NCBI GenBank assembly: GCA_964019135.1
Contig: OZ025258.1
Coordinates: 13,671,771-13,735,770 of the forward strand
DNA from: Arenicola marina
Lineage: Eukaryota; Annelida; Polychaeta; Arenicolidae
DNA: 64,000 bases
Reading direction: 5' to 3'
Of the stretch, positions 11,901-23,400 are shown piece by piece. The notes below the pieces were generated by a model. It was given only the letters and a program-made list of their open reading frames with translations. It was not told where the DNA came from and did not search any database. Position 1 is the first letter of the stretch. Every line of letters begins with the position of its first letter. The position numbers and the translations under genes are program-made.

Positions 11901-14015
11901 GCCGCGTGACTGAAATGACTTGACGTAATTATGATGAAAAACTCTTCGCTCATACGATGCAACGTAGTTGCCAGCCTTTTAACATTGATAACTTGATAAC
12001 GATTTTTGCTACCATGCGCATGCCAACCGTTTGTTCATTTTTTCAGCGACAAGACTGTTGATTTTGTTTAGGGCTGATATGTATTAGGAAGGAACACCAA
12101 CCTACCAACCTTGGCCGTTGTAGGTATAGCACTATCTGTAACAGCCAATCCTTTATATAGTGAATCTTACCTGTAAGCCTCTATCAGCTCTGCGTATAGC
12201 ACAGCGATATGATCTATGCCGCGCACACTTACTGTACAGCGGAGTGCCACCCCACTGGTGCCAGTAACTAACCATACCAGTCTGGTTTGCAGCTGTATTG
12301 TGAATGTAAATATTCCGGGAGCGTTGGCTTAATCCAAAATGGCGTTACTTTGACTGCTATGGACAAGCTGCATGGAGGCCAGTATATTTTGAAACCCGAT
12401 TCTTCGACGACGATGAAACTTGAAATCTCATTGGCTTTGTCTAGAAAGAAGTAGTTTGTAGTTTAATATAACGCTGGCAGGGTCTTGGAAACTACAGTGA
12501 GCCCTCCTCGGCCACTGCTGGACATGGATGCAGATCGCTACTGAACGGTCCTTGATCTGTCAATAACAATTATAAACTCGTAATGCTCTATTCAACTCTT
12601 AATCTCAGGATTTGTACATTTGTACAATGGGGACGCTCTGGGCCGTTCCCGATAGGTGTGATATATAGCACGTGACTTCTTACGTCACGTGGCGTTTTAT
12701 CCTCCAGACAGTCAAACTTTACCCTATTATCGTCCACCTGTGGTGTTGTCGGCGCTCGGGTTCGACAATTATATACAAATGCTGGGTTTTCATTTGTCGA
12801 AGACTGGTTTCCTCTGGTATATATTTTAGTCTTACTTACACCTCACGGCCGTAGACAGATGTATCGGCTTAGAGTAAGTGCGTAGTTGGTTGAACTCGAA
12901 CTATTTGTTTGAGGACAAATTAAGATTCCTGCTGTGAGCTGTTGGTGTAGTAACTATGTTTCACACGTTGGTCTTATGTGTTTCGTTTTTTTGCGTTGTG
13001 TTTGTAACGGAAAAAAACTTGAAAGAGAACGCTTTAGGATTAGAAAACATGGCATAAGCTGCTTTTATATCATTCAGACATATTCGCTATGCGAGCTGCG
13101 CCGTTTAAACTTCGATCTTCACACGACTTGATATTTAGTTTTCATCACTGGGCATATTTTCCTGTATATCTTGCTTGCGATAACATTATGGAGGAGAGAC
13201 TATACGCAGAGATACGCTGTCGGGGGATTCGTTTTAAAGTACACGTGCACTCTGGTAAGTGCTAGCGTATTTGTTGCTGCCGAATGTATGGGCCGGGCGA
13301 GAGAGACTAAAGCTTAAAGGCTTTTATTCGTTTGCTGCGTGTCAAGCTATCAGAGCACGAAGAACGTGAAAGTTCATTGAAAAGGTGTTTTGTTGGAATA
13401 TAGAGAGATTTATTTTGTTGACAAGAGAGATCGTTGGTGAGATACGTTATTACATTATACTGCTATCAACGGGGCTGATATGGTTAACTCAGTTCTTTGT
13501 TGACTGACTTCTAAGGGTGTTCACAACCTACCTACGCGTACAGTGTAAACAAAATTAACACCTGGTAAGCAAATACGTACACTTGTGCGCGGGGTTCGAT
13601 GGCTGTGTATGTGTGTTAGTGTACAGTGAACTGGTGACCTCTGGTGTGACCTCTGCCGGAGCCCTGTATAGAATGATCACTCTTGCCTGTTTCGTGTGTA
13701 CTCTGTTGGAGATATACTGTAACAATAAATGGTAGATGTCTACGTGGGTGTTTGTTCTTCCTAGATCATTCTTCTGATGTCAATGTCAAGTGGACTTCGT
13801 GCATAGTAAACACATATACTATGTGTGTACACATACATATGCTATACATATATACACATATAGTATAGTCATAGTATACTGTACATATATACTATACATA
13901 TATAATATACACATATACTACGTGGATGTTGTTTTCTTCCTAGTGTGTAGCCTGATGTCAGTGCCAAGTAGAGTGTGCATAGTAAACATATATATTACAT
14001 ACTCCAAACACGAGG
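8961..14015. other. Intergenic region downstream of NF1
   Basis: No exon chain was recognised on either strand. Visible items are a short duplicated phrase TTTCTTGGCTCCCGTAAATG at about 9290 and 9326, a CG dinucleotide run near 9797, poly-C near 10855, TA-rich microsatellites (10760-10830 and 13800-13920), and the CRE cluster listed separately. Open frames here are short and lack protein-like composition. Confidence 0.5.
10258..10425. promoter_or_regulatory. Cluster of six perfect CRE/ATF palindromes
   Basis: TGACGTCA occurs at 10258-10265, 10274-10281, 10295-10302, 10365-10372, 10388-10395 and 10418-10425, with a seventh partial site TGACGTGG near 10407. TGACGTCA is the established binding site of CREB/ATF bZIP factors. 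Six exact copies of an 8-base palindrome in 168 bases is far above chance. No promoter or gene was recognised beside it, so a regulatory role is inference. Confidence 0.6.
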
Positions 14016-14016
14016 A

Positions 14017-14276
14017 GGGGGCCGCTTCGATAGCTCAGTGGGCTAGAGCGCTCTTGTGATCCTTGAGTGCTCTGGCCACCTGAGAGCCTAACGACACGTG
14101 GGTCTGTGGTTCGCGCCCCGCTGTGGCCATGTCTGTGTGGTAGCAGGATAAAGATCCCATGTCTTTCTTTGCAAAGAGTATGGGGTTACCCCCGGGGACA
14201 TGGCTCCACTCTACCTTCCTTCTCCCATTGACGCGATATGACCAAAAGTGGTTTAAGCGTCCTGAATATACAAACA
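14017..14276 (+). mobile_element. tRNA-derived SINE, intergenic
   Basis: Full-length member of the same family: A box TAGCTCAGTGGGCTAGAGCG (14031-14050), B box region GGTTCGCGCCCC (14109), body with GGGGACATGGCTCCACTC and GACGCGATATGACCAAAAGT, tail CCTGAATATACAAAC. A small insertion (TTGTGATCC) interrupts the anticodon-arm region. Confidence 0.9.
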
Positions 14277-14297
14277 TGGGGATTTCCGTTCATCTCC

Positions 14298-14865
14298 TTA
14301 AGGTAGTACGCGGGATCACCGTGGCGCCAACTATCGAGTACTATTTATATGTGACCGTTTTTTTTCAGCTTTCGAGCGTTTTTTTACTTCTTGATATCTC
14401 AATATTAATCCAATGTACATAACAGCAAATAATATAAAATATCAGGACCGTTTGCCGATTTTTCCCCCGAAATTCCGTAAGTGACAATACTGAGTTTGCA
14501 TAGAGGATTCGGGTGAGACAGTTCAAACTCACATTGCAAAACAAAAAATAGCCTGAGGACCTATCAACATTATTGTATTATGCCTGTAAGCATATAACAA
14601 AGTACTCCTTGCGCAAAAATCAGGATGTTTGACCGTCTTGTTTTTGTTATTTGAAGAAATGTGGCTGATTACTTTGAAATCCCACAAGAGACAATGCTAA
14701 ATTTCGATAGGTGGGTTAGGATATTGAGCCTCATATTACCAAATAAACGAACTTGAAGACTTACCATTTTTTTGCTGCTATTTTATCAGTAAATAACAAG
14801 CCATGTCTGGTAAAACAATCACACGTATTCACCGTAAGTTCTCAAAAGTAGCATACTACCTTTAA
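14298..14865. mobile_element. Inverted-repeat (MITE-like) element, 568 bp
   Basis: The left end TTAAGGTAGTACGC (14298-14311) matches the right end GCATACTACCTTTAA (14851-14865) when reversed, giving about 14-base terminal inverted repeats with one mismatch and one indel. The interior is AT-rich, non-coding, and seems to hold diverged repeated phrases (GACCGTTT, CAGGA.GTTTG). Class and target duplication are not clear. Confidence 0.5.
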
Positions 14866-17685
14866 TATCCCTACCAGGAAGAAGATTCCTCGGCCCGATT
14901 TAGTTATCAATTGTGTGCACAAAAGTGGCCTCCAATACCAAACCATAGCTCCCATCATGCATCTGGTCTACCGCGATAAAGGACCACGTAAAGAGATGAG
15001 ATAAAAGAAGAGGGAGTTGGTGGTGGCGGGGGTCATGGCATTTATCACCAATTGGACTCGAAACCAAAAGTTACAATCAAGTGTCAATTTTTCACACCTC
15101 GCTGCCTGCGCTGAGGCAAATCTATCTCGCACGAGACGCCCATGTCATATGCATTTTCCCGCACAACCTTAGTCTAATTTCAATGACTCTTTTTCGGGGC
15201 GCGTATATTGCGCCCTTGAATAGGATGCTAGCACCCCCGGGGGGGGGGGGGCACTACATATAGTTATGTATATACATGTATGCCGCCAAAATTACCCCTT
15301 TTTTTCGTTTTGTTCTCTCAATCCTCGGAGCAGAAATCCACAATTGCTCTCGATGTGTCCATATGACACTTAAATTTTTTTTAAATGCTGCTCTTTACCA
15401 TATATTCCAGTTGATATGGAAAGTCTGCAAATAAAATTTCAGCACTTGCAATGGCTATATATTCCAATTGATATCGAAAGTGTTCAATTAATTAACCTCC
15501 ATATACATCGCCATGACCACAAAATCTCGCACACCCCTACCACTGTGCTAACGTAGCGCCCCTTCCCGGGGGTAGAGGGGGGGGGGGGGTGGGGTATAGC
15601 ATGGAGCTGCGCGAAATATTCAGACCCTACCTTACCACCCTGATGTCACAATGAGCCGCAGCCAAGTGAGTGCGAGAAATGAAGCTGATTAATTGGGTGT
15701 TGATTGTAGGCCATACATTCTGTCTCAGGCCATGTGCGATGCACGTGCATTCCAAGAGTTAACCCATTAACCTGTATAACCAAGCACCACTATAGTCCGG
15801 GGTCCAAGGAGATCATGTACCTACCTAGATTAGGCATAAATAAATAACAAATCTCTACGGAATAAATACAAAAAAGTGCCAGAGATTTTTCTGTTATGGT
15901 GATCGATGCACTCATGTACGTTGCTGCGTTCGGCCTGTTAAGATTATAAATAGTATTCTGTCGACCGAGTGATTCTGTCATACGTTAATTAACGCTGCGT
16001 AACCCTTCAAGCAGGCTGTGACTTGGCCCCGGGGGGTACTTGATACATTACTGGGTTTCTGCGGTTAAGCCCCCCCCCCTTTTTCACCGCCAAAATCCGC
16101 TCGGTCGGGACGTTTTACTACCAAATTCCGGCCGGTCGGGGGTTTTACCGCCAAAATCTGCTCGGCCGGGGCGTTCTACTGCCAAAATCCGCTCGGAAGG
16201 GGATTTTTTTTCGCGGCAACCCGCTCTGTGAACGCACATTTTCAAAGCCCCCGCCCCCCCCCCCCCCCCCCCCCGGTCGCAAGTTTTCAAATATCCTCTC
16301 TATAGGGATATTTTGTTTTCATATTGGGGTATCTTTTTCATCATATATGTTCGCTCTATTGGGGTATCTTTTTTCATCACAAATATCCGCTCTCCCAGGC
16401 ATCAAGGCACCGGCAACCCCCCCCCCCCCCTCTTAAACCAGATTTGTATAATAGTGCCCACCCCCCACCCCTCCGGTGACCTGGCTTTGGAGGAGATAAT
16501 TAACCCCAGGTCCAACCCAAACACCAGGTCGTTCTGTCTCTTAGTTCTCCTCTCGTCTCGTCGTTGCCGCGTTATAGGTATTGACACCCTGCAACAAGGG
16601 TGCACGGAGCGCACAGATATCTCCCAGTACACCCCCCCCCTACCCCCCCCCCCCTCTCTCTTTAACCCAGCATCCCCTCCCCCTTCCTCCTTCACCCCCC
16701 CCCCCCCACTGACCCACAGGGCCCGTTAGACGACCCGTTATGTAAGACTCATGGTCACAATCTGATTACGATCACAAATCTGAGTCCAACGTCGTTTATA
16801 TTATCGATAGCGTTGGCAACAAGATAATTTGTTTTTACCACCTTTTTTATCTATTTGCACTTGGCAAATGTATATTTGTTTGTTACATAACGGGCGAGAT
16901 GACCTTGGGAGGGGTGGGGGGCGGTGGAGAAGGGCTGGGCCATACTGAGAACGTACGGGCGTTTTACGGGTATAAGAGTCAATGTGATGACTCGATGTGC
17001 CTATAATTCAATTATAATTACCAAAACGCTCAGTAAAACAGTTTGTACCCACTTTTCCTATCGCAGATCAATTAACGTCATACTTTTTTCCTTTTATTCA
17101 CTGAAGTAACCGACCATTCGCGTCATGAAGGCGAAGCTACCTTGATTTCTGCCCCAAAACGCCAGAATAATATATGACTATGAACTGGCCACCGTAGCCA
17201 AGTATGGTATTAGACGATATTCCCAGGAAAGAGGAATTTGCAAAGACATATTAATGGAAAGACGCCCAGGATCATGTCATTTCGACGGGATATAAACTCT
17301 CCATCGCCGTGATAGCAATTGTCGAGTAAATCGTCAAGATATTTAAGTATTAAGGACAAGAATCTTGGGCATCAAGTTTAAGGACGGCAGGGGTGGATCC
17401 AATAATTTGAAAGTCCATTGAAACTGTGGGCCGGGGAGGCGGGTCCATCAATTTTTCAAATTTTGCATTGAAAACGGTCTTCCTCAAAGATTGGGGTGGA
17501 GGGGGGGCCTGGCCCCTTGCCCCCCGCCCCCCCCCCCCGGTCGGTCCTAGGTTGACTCAAATATATTTATTGATGACCGTATTGCTTATACCAATAAAGA
17601 AGACTTATACCTTAGACCTGTCAACTGTAAACCTTATAAAACCAATTTAGGCACGGTATAAGATATCACCCCGGTCTCCCTGTGT
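14866..17685. other. Gene-free region with poly-C/poly-G tracts
   Basis: No gene recognised. Long homopolymer-rich tracts occur at 15236-15251, 15545-15595, 16070-16079, 16246-16275, 16418-16430, 16631-16650, 16693-16710 and 17500-17540, typically beside phrases such as GGGGTGGATCCAAT. These look like copies of dispersed poly-C/G-bearing repeats. A phrase GTGTGCACAAAAGTGGCC at 14914-14931 is shared with other sites in the window. Confidence 0.5.
16084..16205. repeat. Short tandem repeat of about 38 bases
   Basis: Three to four imperfect copies containing CCGCCAAAATCCGCTCGG and GGGGCGTTYTACTGCC. They are bounded by poly-C tracts on both sides and are not coding. Confidence 0.65.
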
Positions 17686-17689
17686 TACC

Positions 17690-17875
17690 TTCGGTGTCAC
17701 TGTCAGCGATTTAACCGTCACAGTGACCGATTTACTGCCACGGTGACCGTTTGACTGTCACGGTGACCGTTTTACCTTCACGGTTACCGTTTTACCGTCA
17801 CGGTGACCGTTTTACCGTCACGGTGACCATTTTACCGTCACAGTGACCGCTTTACCTCACTGGAACCGCTGGGTG
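17690..17875. repeat. 20-bp minisatellite
   Basis: About nine copies of the unit TCACGGTGACCGTTTTACCG with point changes. The unit contains the near-palindrome CACGGTGACCGT. No gene flanks it closely. Confidence 0.85.
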
Positions 17876-19318
17876 TAAAAGAGTCTACATTCACAAGATG
17901 AGAATAACTATCCAGTAAAGTTTGTCAAAAAAACTAAAATATTGACGATCACATAATCTAAAATAAAAGTAAAATTGATGTTAATCCATTTAACAGTTTG
18001 CAGGATTAAATATTATTGCCGTTCATTCTGTTTGATTGGTCGCTCCTGTGAGATCTGCTGGTTTATCATATAATATCTGCTCAGAAATTAGCCTTTGGAG
18101 GGTCTGTTTTGTTTATCTGGGTCGGGGGAGTGACGGTGCTCCCCGAGGACAAACTCCAGCACAGAGGTCAGACCTTGCAATACGCCCGTCAGCGCCAGAG
18201 CTATCGTCACTGTCCCAGCTTCTTACCTAGCTACCATTCACTCATACACTTGAGGCGCCAGATAAGAAATCACACAAGAATACATATTATATTAATACAT
18301 TCTATCCAATCGGACGATGATCGGGGGTTGGTCATTGACCTGCCCTGATTGCAGCAGAGTGATTGGAATGATTGGAACAGAGTCTCAACGTCATCGGAGG
18401 AGGCGGCGGGAGACGGAGCCGGGGGGTGGGGGGCGTGGGGAGGCAGGGCGAGGGGGGTGGGGGGTCGTTGAAAACATTGGGGCCACGCGCGGACATTTTT
18501 CGGCTTCAGGTGCTGTCAGCTGGTCAAGTGCTTAGACGAGAAGATTCTGGGACAAGTAGGTGTCCTATGAAGGATAGAGAAAAAGGGGGTGGGAGTGGGG
18601 TTGGGGGGCAGGGAGGGGCGGGGATGTTCCCTCGGGTTATAACGAGGAATGGGGGCTGCCTGGGCGCGAAAGGAGGTCGGGCGCAAACAATTCTGCCTAC
18701 TATATAAGGTGTTGCATATAAGGTGAAAGCACGCCCGGCAGACCATCGACCCAAAGTGAGCTGCTATACTCTTGTTGGAAGGTAAGATTTCGTGTTAAAG
18801 TGTCGGCCGGTGAAGGCTTAATTAAACATGAAGTATTTACGTCAACAAATTGATAACACGTATTGATATATATACATGTTAAGTTTTTCGTGTGTTTTGT
18901 GGGCCGTCGTATGTCGTCTGCTAGAAAAGGGACATACTAGTGTCCGCGTTCCTTTAATTATTTTTCGAATGCCTTTTGTGGGGTGTAGGGCCGACGACAT
19001 TTAAAAACGTTTGAGCTATGGTCGTCAAAGACAAAGTGGTAAAGACAAAAACATCAGTATATCGATTATAAATGCTGCACGAGACTTTAAGTTTACAGGA
19101 TTTCTTTTATCTTTACTGTTTCATTACAATATGTTATAAAATCATCAAAAGATGCTCGTGGACTGCGTGAGCTCCGTGTCTCTTCTAGTCATGGTTTTTG
19201 TGCAGTCTGTTTTACTCTTTTTTTAGCAAATATTAGCGGCAGATCTCGTGTTTTCATTTTAATGATTGCCCCGCGAGGGGTGCTTAATTGTACCATTGTG
19301 CTATATTATATTGTCACA
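17876..19318. other. Gene-free region
   Basis: No gene recognised. A G-rich stretch (18400-18480, 18580-18620) produces spurious open frames on both strands. The rest is AT-rich unique sequence. Confidence 0.45.
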
Positions 19319-19936
19319 TTAAAGTTACTCATCAAGCTCTTTCCCGCCAAAACTAAAGAGATAAAAATGCAAATAAGAATCAGTCTTTCAATCATCTAAC
19401 ATTTCGTGTCTATATTTCTGCCAAATGGAGTCTTAGCCTTGACCGTGATATCAAATAACCACAGGTTTTCAAGTTAGTGGTAAACGTCCTCTTCGCGATA
19501 CTTTGTTTAAGTAACAGTGCCGGTGGAGCATGATAACCTGTCCGCCGTGATAAAGTGTCCGGCTGACGTGTGCGCATGCGCAGCGTATGGGGTTTCTATG
19601 TAAATACTACATGTATGTTAGGTTTAGGGTTAGGTTAGGATTAGGTTAGGGCCTGGGTTAGGGTTAGGGTTAGGATTAGGGTTCTGGTTAGGGTTAGTGG
19701 TATGAAAGAGCGTGGCCGGACAGGTTATCACGGCCGGACAGGTTATTATGTTACACCGGGACAGTTCCGCGGTGTTCCGGGATAGACACGTTTGCCATAT
19801 CACAGCCGAAACGGCGATGCATATAGTTATTAGGTTTCTGAATTTATAGAATGGAACAATCGAGTTTTCTACAAATTGTGATATATATGTCGCCTGAGCT
19901 TAAATTTAGCGGGAAAAGCTTGACAAGCAGCTTTAA
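19319..19936. mobile_element. MITE copy 1, interrupted by a nested element
   Basis: Bounded by TTAA on both sides (19319-19322 and 19933-19936) with long inverted ends: left AGTTACTCATCAAGCTCTTT, right the reverse of AGCTGCTTGTCAAGCTTTTC. The same element occurs at 39984-40385 without the nested segment. The shared interior includes ATAGACACGTTTGCC, ACAGCCGAAACGGCGATG and TTTCTGAATTTATAGAATG. TTAA targets are typical of piggyBac-type transposons, so a piggyBac-related non-autonomous element is a possible class; this rests on the TTAA alone. Confidence 0.75.
19529..19750. mobile_element. Telomere-repeat-bearing element nested in MITE copy 1
   Basis: The ends are inverted: CATGATAACCTGTCCGCCGT on the left against the reverse of ATAACCTGTCCGGCCGTGAT on the right. 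The core (19618-19696) is a run of TTAGGG, TTAGGTT and TTAGGATT units. Copy 2 of the host MITE lacks this segment, which supports insertion as a unit. TTAGGG is the ancestral animal telomere repeat, but the flanking inverted repeats argue for a transposable unit rather than a telomere fusion scar. Confidence 0.7.
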
Positions 19937-20283
19937 GTCTAGTCTGGCTGTGTGTGTTGGGGGGGGGGGGGGGGCGGTCTGTGTGCTGTGCACTGTTGCG
20001 GTATCATGGTTACACATTACTTATGAAGAAGGCGTGATTTTACATATCCTTGTAATGGGGGTTGAATTCTACTGTTTGCTAGACCAGTTTAATAAATAAA
20101 TGTGAGCGTTCATGGGTGTAACTTTCTGAATTGGCTGTCGCTGTGGCCGATGAGGCAAGCAGTGGTATAAATGTTGCGTGAACGGATCCCTTTCCTCTTT
20201 GACCGGTCACTCGTTATAACGTTTGGCCTTCACCGCCGTCTACCCTCACTCGCTCACTCGCCCACCTTTCCTATGGCTTAACT

Positions 20284-20315
20284 GATAAGATAAGATAAGA
20301 TAAGATAAGATAAAG
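20284..20315 (-). repeat. 3' microsatellite tail of the LINE
   Basis: A run of GATAA units on the plus strand, TTATC on the element's own strand. It lies just past the 3' untranslated part of the retrotransposon. Short tandem tails of this kind are known for CR1/L2/Jockey-like non-LTR elements. Confidence 0.75.
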
Positions 20316-20458
20316 TTTTATTTAACGTCGGTATGTAAAGGTCAACAATAAAAATTAGCACACGTGCTATTGACCGACAATGATAAAATGTCATGAGCGG
20401 ATGAGATATATATACATATGACAATGAAAATATAACAATCTTTGCATCTCATAAAACC

Positions 20459-23400
20459 TTACCCATTAGCTATGTTACATAATGTGCACGAATTACAGTG
20501 ACACAAGAACACATCCGAGGTTGACAGCGTTGTTTTAAATTGCTTGGCAGATTTGGCTAACTTCGTTTCCTTGTTGAGCATGTCCCATAGCTTGCTACCT
20601 TGATACTTCAATGAATTATGGCCATAAGCTGTTGTCTTAACGCGTGGCATACATAAATTTGGCCCATTTTTTAAAATGTAATTGTTTTCCTTCACGTTAT
20701 ACATGTCCTGAAGATAACTAGGCCCAATCTTGTTGATACTCTTGTAAACTTCTAATGATATGCAGCGCAATCGTTCAACATATAGCAATGGTCTACCCGC
20801 TCTCTTCCTCAACTCTGCGTATTCTGATCTAAAGTCATTAAACACATACCTCAATGCCCGCTCCTGTATCTTTTCAATCTTACGCATATTTTTCATATCA
20901 CAAAAATGCCATACAACGGGACAATAATTAAAATGTGAAAGAATAAAAGCATGAAATAACGTAAGTTTGCTATCAACATCCATTAATTTAGAAACTCTAG
21001 CTAAGACATTGAGACTTTTTCCAGCCTTCTTGCATAAACTTGATATATGGTTGCCGAAAGTTAACCTAGCGTCCAGTTGAATACCTAGTAATGTTACTTC
21101 CTGTTGTGCTGCCAGTTCTGTTCCAGAAATCGAAAACGATCTGTGCTGACTTAATTCGTTTCTCTTTTCAAACACGATTGCCTGGTACTTACTTGGGTTC
21201 GCTTTCATGTAATTGTCGACGAACCACGTTGTTATCTCCGATAACGCCTTCTCTAGAGTTACTTTAACCTTGTTAAACTCCTTACCTTGAGCCGCCACAG
21301 TATTATCATCAGCATAATTATACTTATCGGTTCCCCGTGCGGTGGATACAAGCAGGTCATTCGTAAATACATTATACAGATGTGGACCAAAAACAGATCC
21401 CTGTGGTGCTCCTTTCTTGAGGGTAAGCCACTCGCTCCGATTATGTCCTAGTTTTACCCTCTGTTCGCGGTTCGTAAGATAGCTTGCAACTAGCGTACAT
21501 GATTGTTTACTTATGCCATAAGCGTTCATCTTGGTAATCAATAATCTATGTGGAAGACAATCGAATGCTTTTGAGAGATCCATTAGTATAGCTCCCATAA
21601 CTTGATTATTATCTAATGCATTTTTGGAGTCTTCAACTAAGCGCATCAGTAGACTTTGACAACTGTGTCCCTTTCTAAACCCAGATAGTCTGGGTGATAA
21701 CCTGGGTTCCATAAAGGACATAAGCTGGTCACACAATATTTTTTCATATATCTTGGAGATACAGGGGAGAACACTTACTGGCCTGTAGTTTTCCTTATTT
21801 AAGTTGTCCTTCTTCTTGAAAATTGGTGTGACTTCAGCGTATTTTAGTTCTTTTGGAAACGTATTACAATTAATCGTCATATTTAACACATACCTTAATG
21901 GCTCACACAGGATGGCAGCTCCCAGCTTGATAAGCTTCGGAGGTATCTTGTCGTAGCCACTAGCCTTCGACACGTCAATGCCTTTAAGTGCATTGTATAT
22001 TTCGTGGCTACTTACTGCCCGAAAGTTAAAAGTTTCCGTTATACCTTGGTTACCTTCCTTTATAGCCATAACGGATTTATGGTCTTTGTGATAAAGAAGG
22101 GTTTCGTCTATTGGTTGATCATCTGGTATGTCATCTTGTTGGCCTATGTCTTTGGCAACGTCTATGAAATATTGATTAAATATGTCACTTACCTTTGATG
22201 GATCTGATATTATTTCGTCTCGCTCTTTCAGTAACACGTTTCCGCTGCTTGCGTTTTTTCTTGATATCAGTGGTTTTACAACTTTCCAGAATTCCTTCCC
22301 GTTAGTCGTAGCTTCGCTACATTTCCCCTTTATGTACTTTTGCATGCTTAATTTCCGAAGACGTCCTATGAGATTCCTTTGCTTTCTGTATTTTTCCCAA
22401 TTCTCTTGGCTACTCAATTGCTCGTACTTCCGTCTCAGCATATTTTTTACATTTATGGCTTTGCGAAGATGGCTATTCATATAGGGCACACAGTTATTCT
22501 TAACTACCCGTTGCTTGGTTGGTGCATGTCTATCAACGACCTCTTTGATCAATGTGCTACAAAACCAATATGAATCATCAACATCTTCAAAGACTTCACC
22601 TACATGAAAAGGTACCGATGCTAGATCGTCTTTGTATTTAATCTCATCAAAATGTTTAAAGCTTCGATAATAGACACGTTTCTGCTGCCTAATGGGAACT
22701 TCTATTTTCGTTGCTACGCAAACCATATGGTGAAAATCGCTGAGGCCCGTATCTATACATGATACATCTCGTAAGCGCTTCGACACATTTGTAATCACAA
22801 CATCAATTAAGGTCGGTATTTTACCTTTGAAACAAGTTGGTGACTTAACGATATTTTTAGTACCATAGACCTCTAATACGTCATTCAGACAATTTTTATG
22901 GCTTAACATGTTTACATTTAAATCTCCCAACAGTACAAGGTTAACCTGTTCAGCAACGATTGCATTCAGAAGGCTATCGATCTTTGTCACAAGTAATGCG
23001 TTTTTTACCTTCGGCTGCTTGTATACACTGAGAAAGAGCCACTTTTCAGCATTCAGCGTCACTTCTATTGCCAGGGATTCGATACGCCCCTTCTCGTCTT
23101 CATTAATTTCTATATCCTTGCGCCGCCGGTGTGGTATATCGTCTCTTACCTGCACCATTATGCCTCCAGAGCTGTCTGTATTATCATTTCGGTGGACCTT
23201 GTACCCATTTAAAGTAAATTGGCCTGCCAGAAAGCTATCGTCCAACTTAGTCTCTTGAATGAACAAGACATCTAATACGCCTTTTCCCAGTGCTTGGCTA
23301 AGCGGTCCAAACTTATGTCGTACGCTGTTTATGTTAATGTGGGCTATCTTGAGATTTTTTACATTTCTCTGATGAAATGGCGCGAGCCCAAATAACTCTT

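Noticed and set aside
19618..19696. Chromosome end or fusion scar from TTAGGG repeats
   Set aside because: The tract is short, degenerate and enclosed in inverted repeats nested in a MITE whose empty copy is present in the window.
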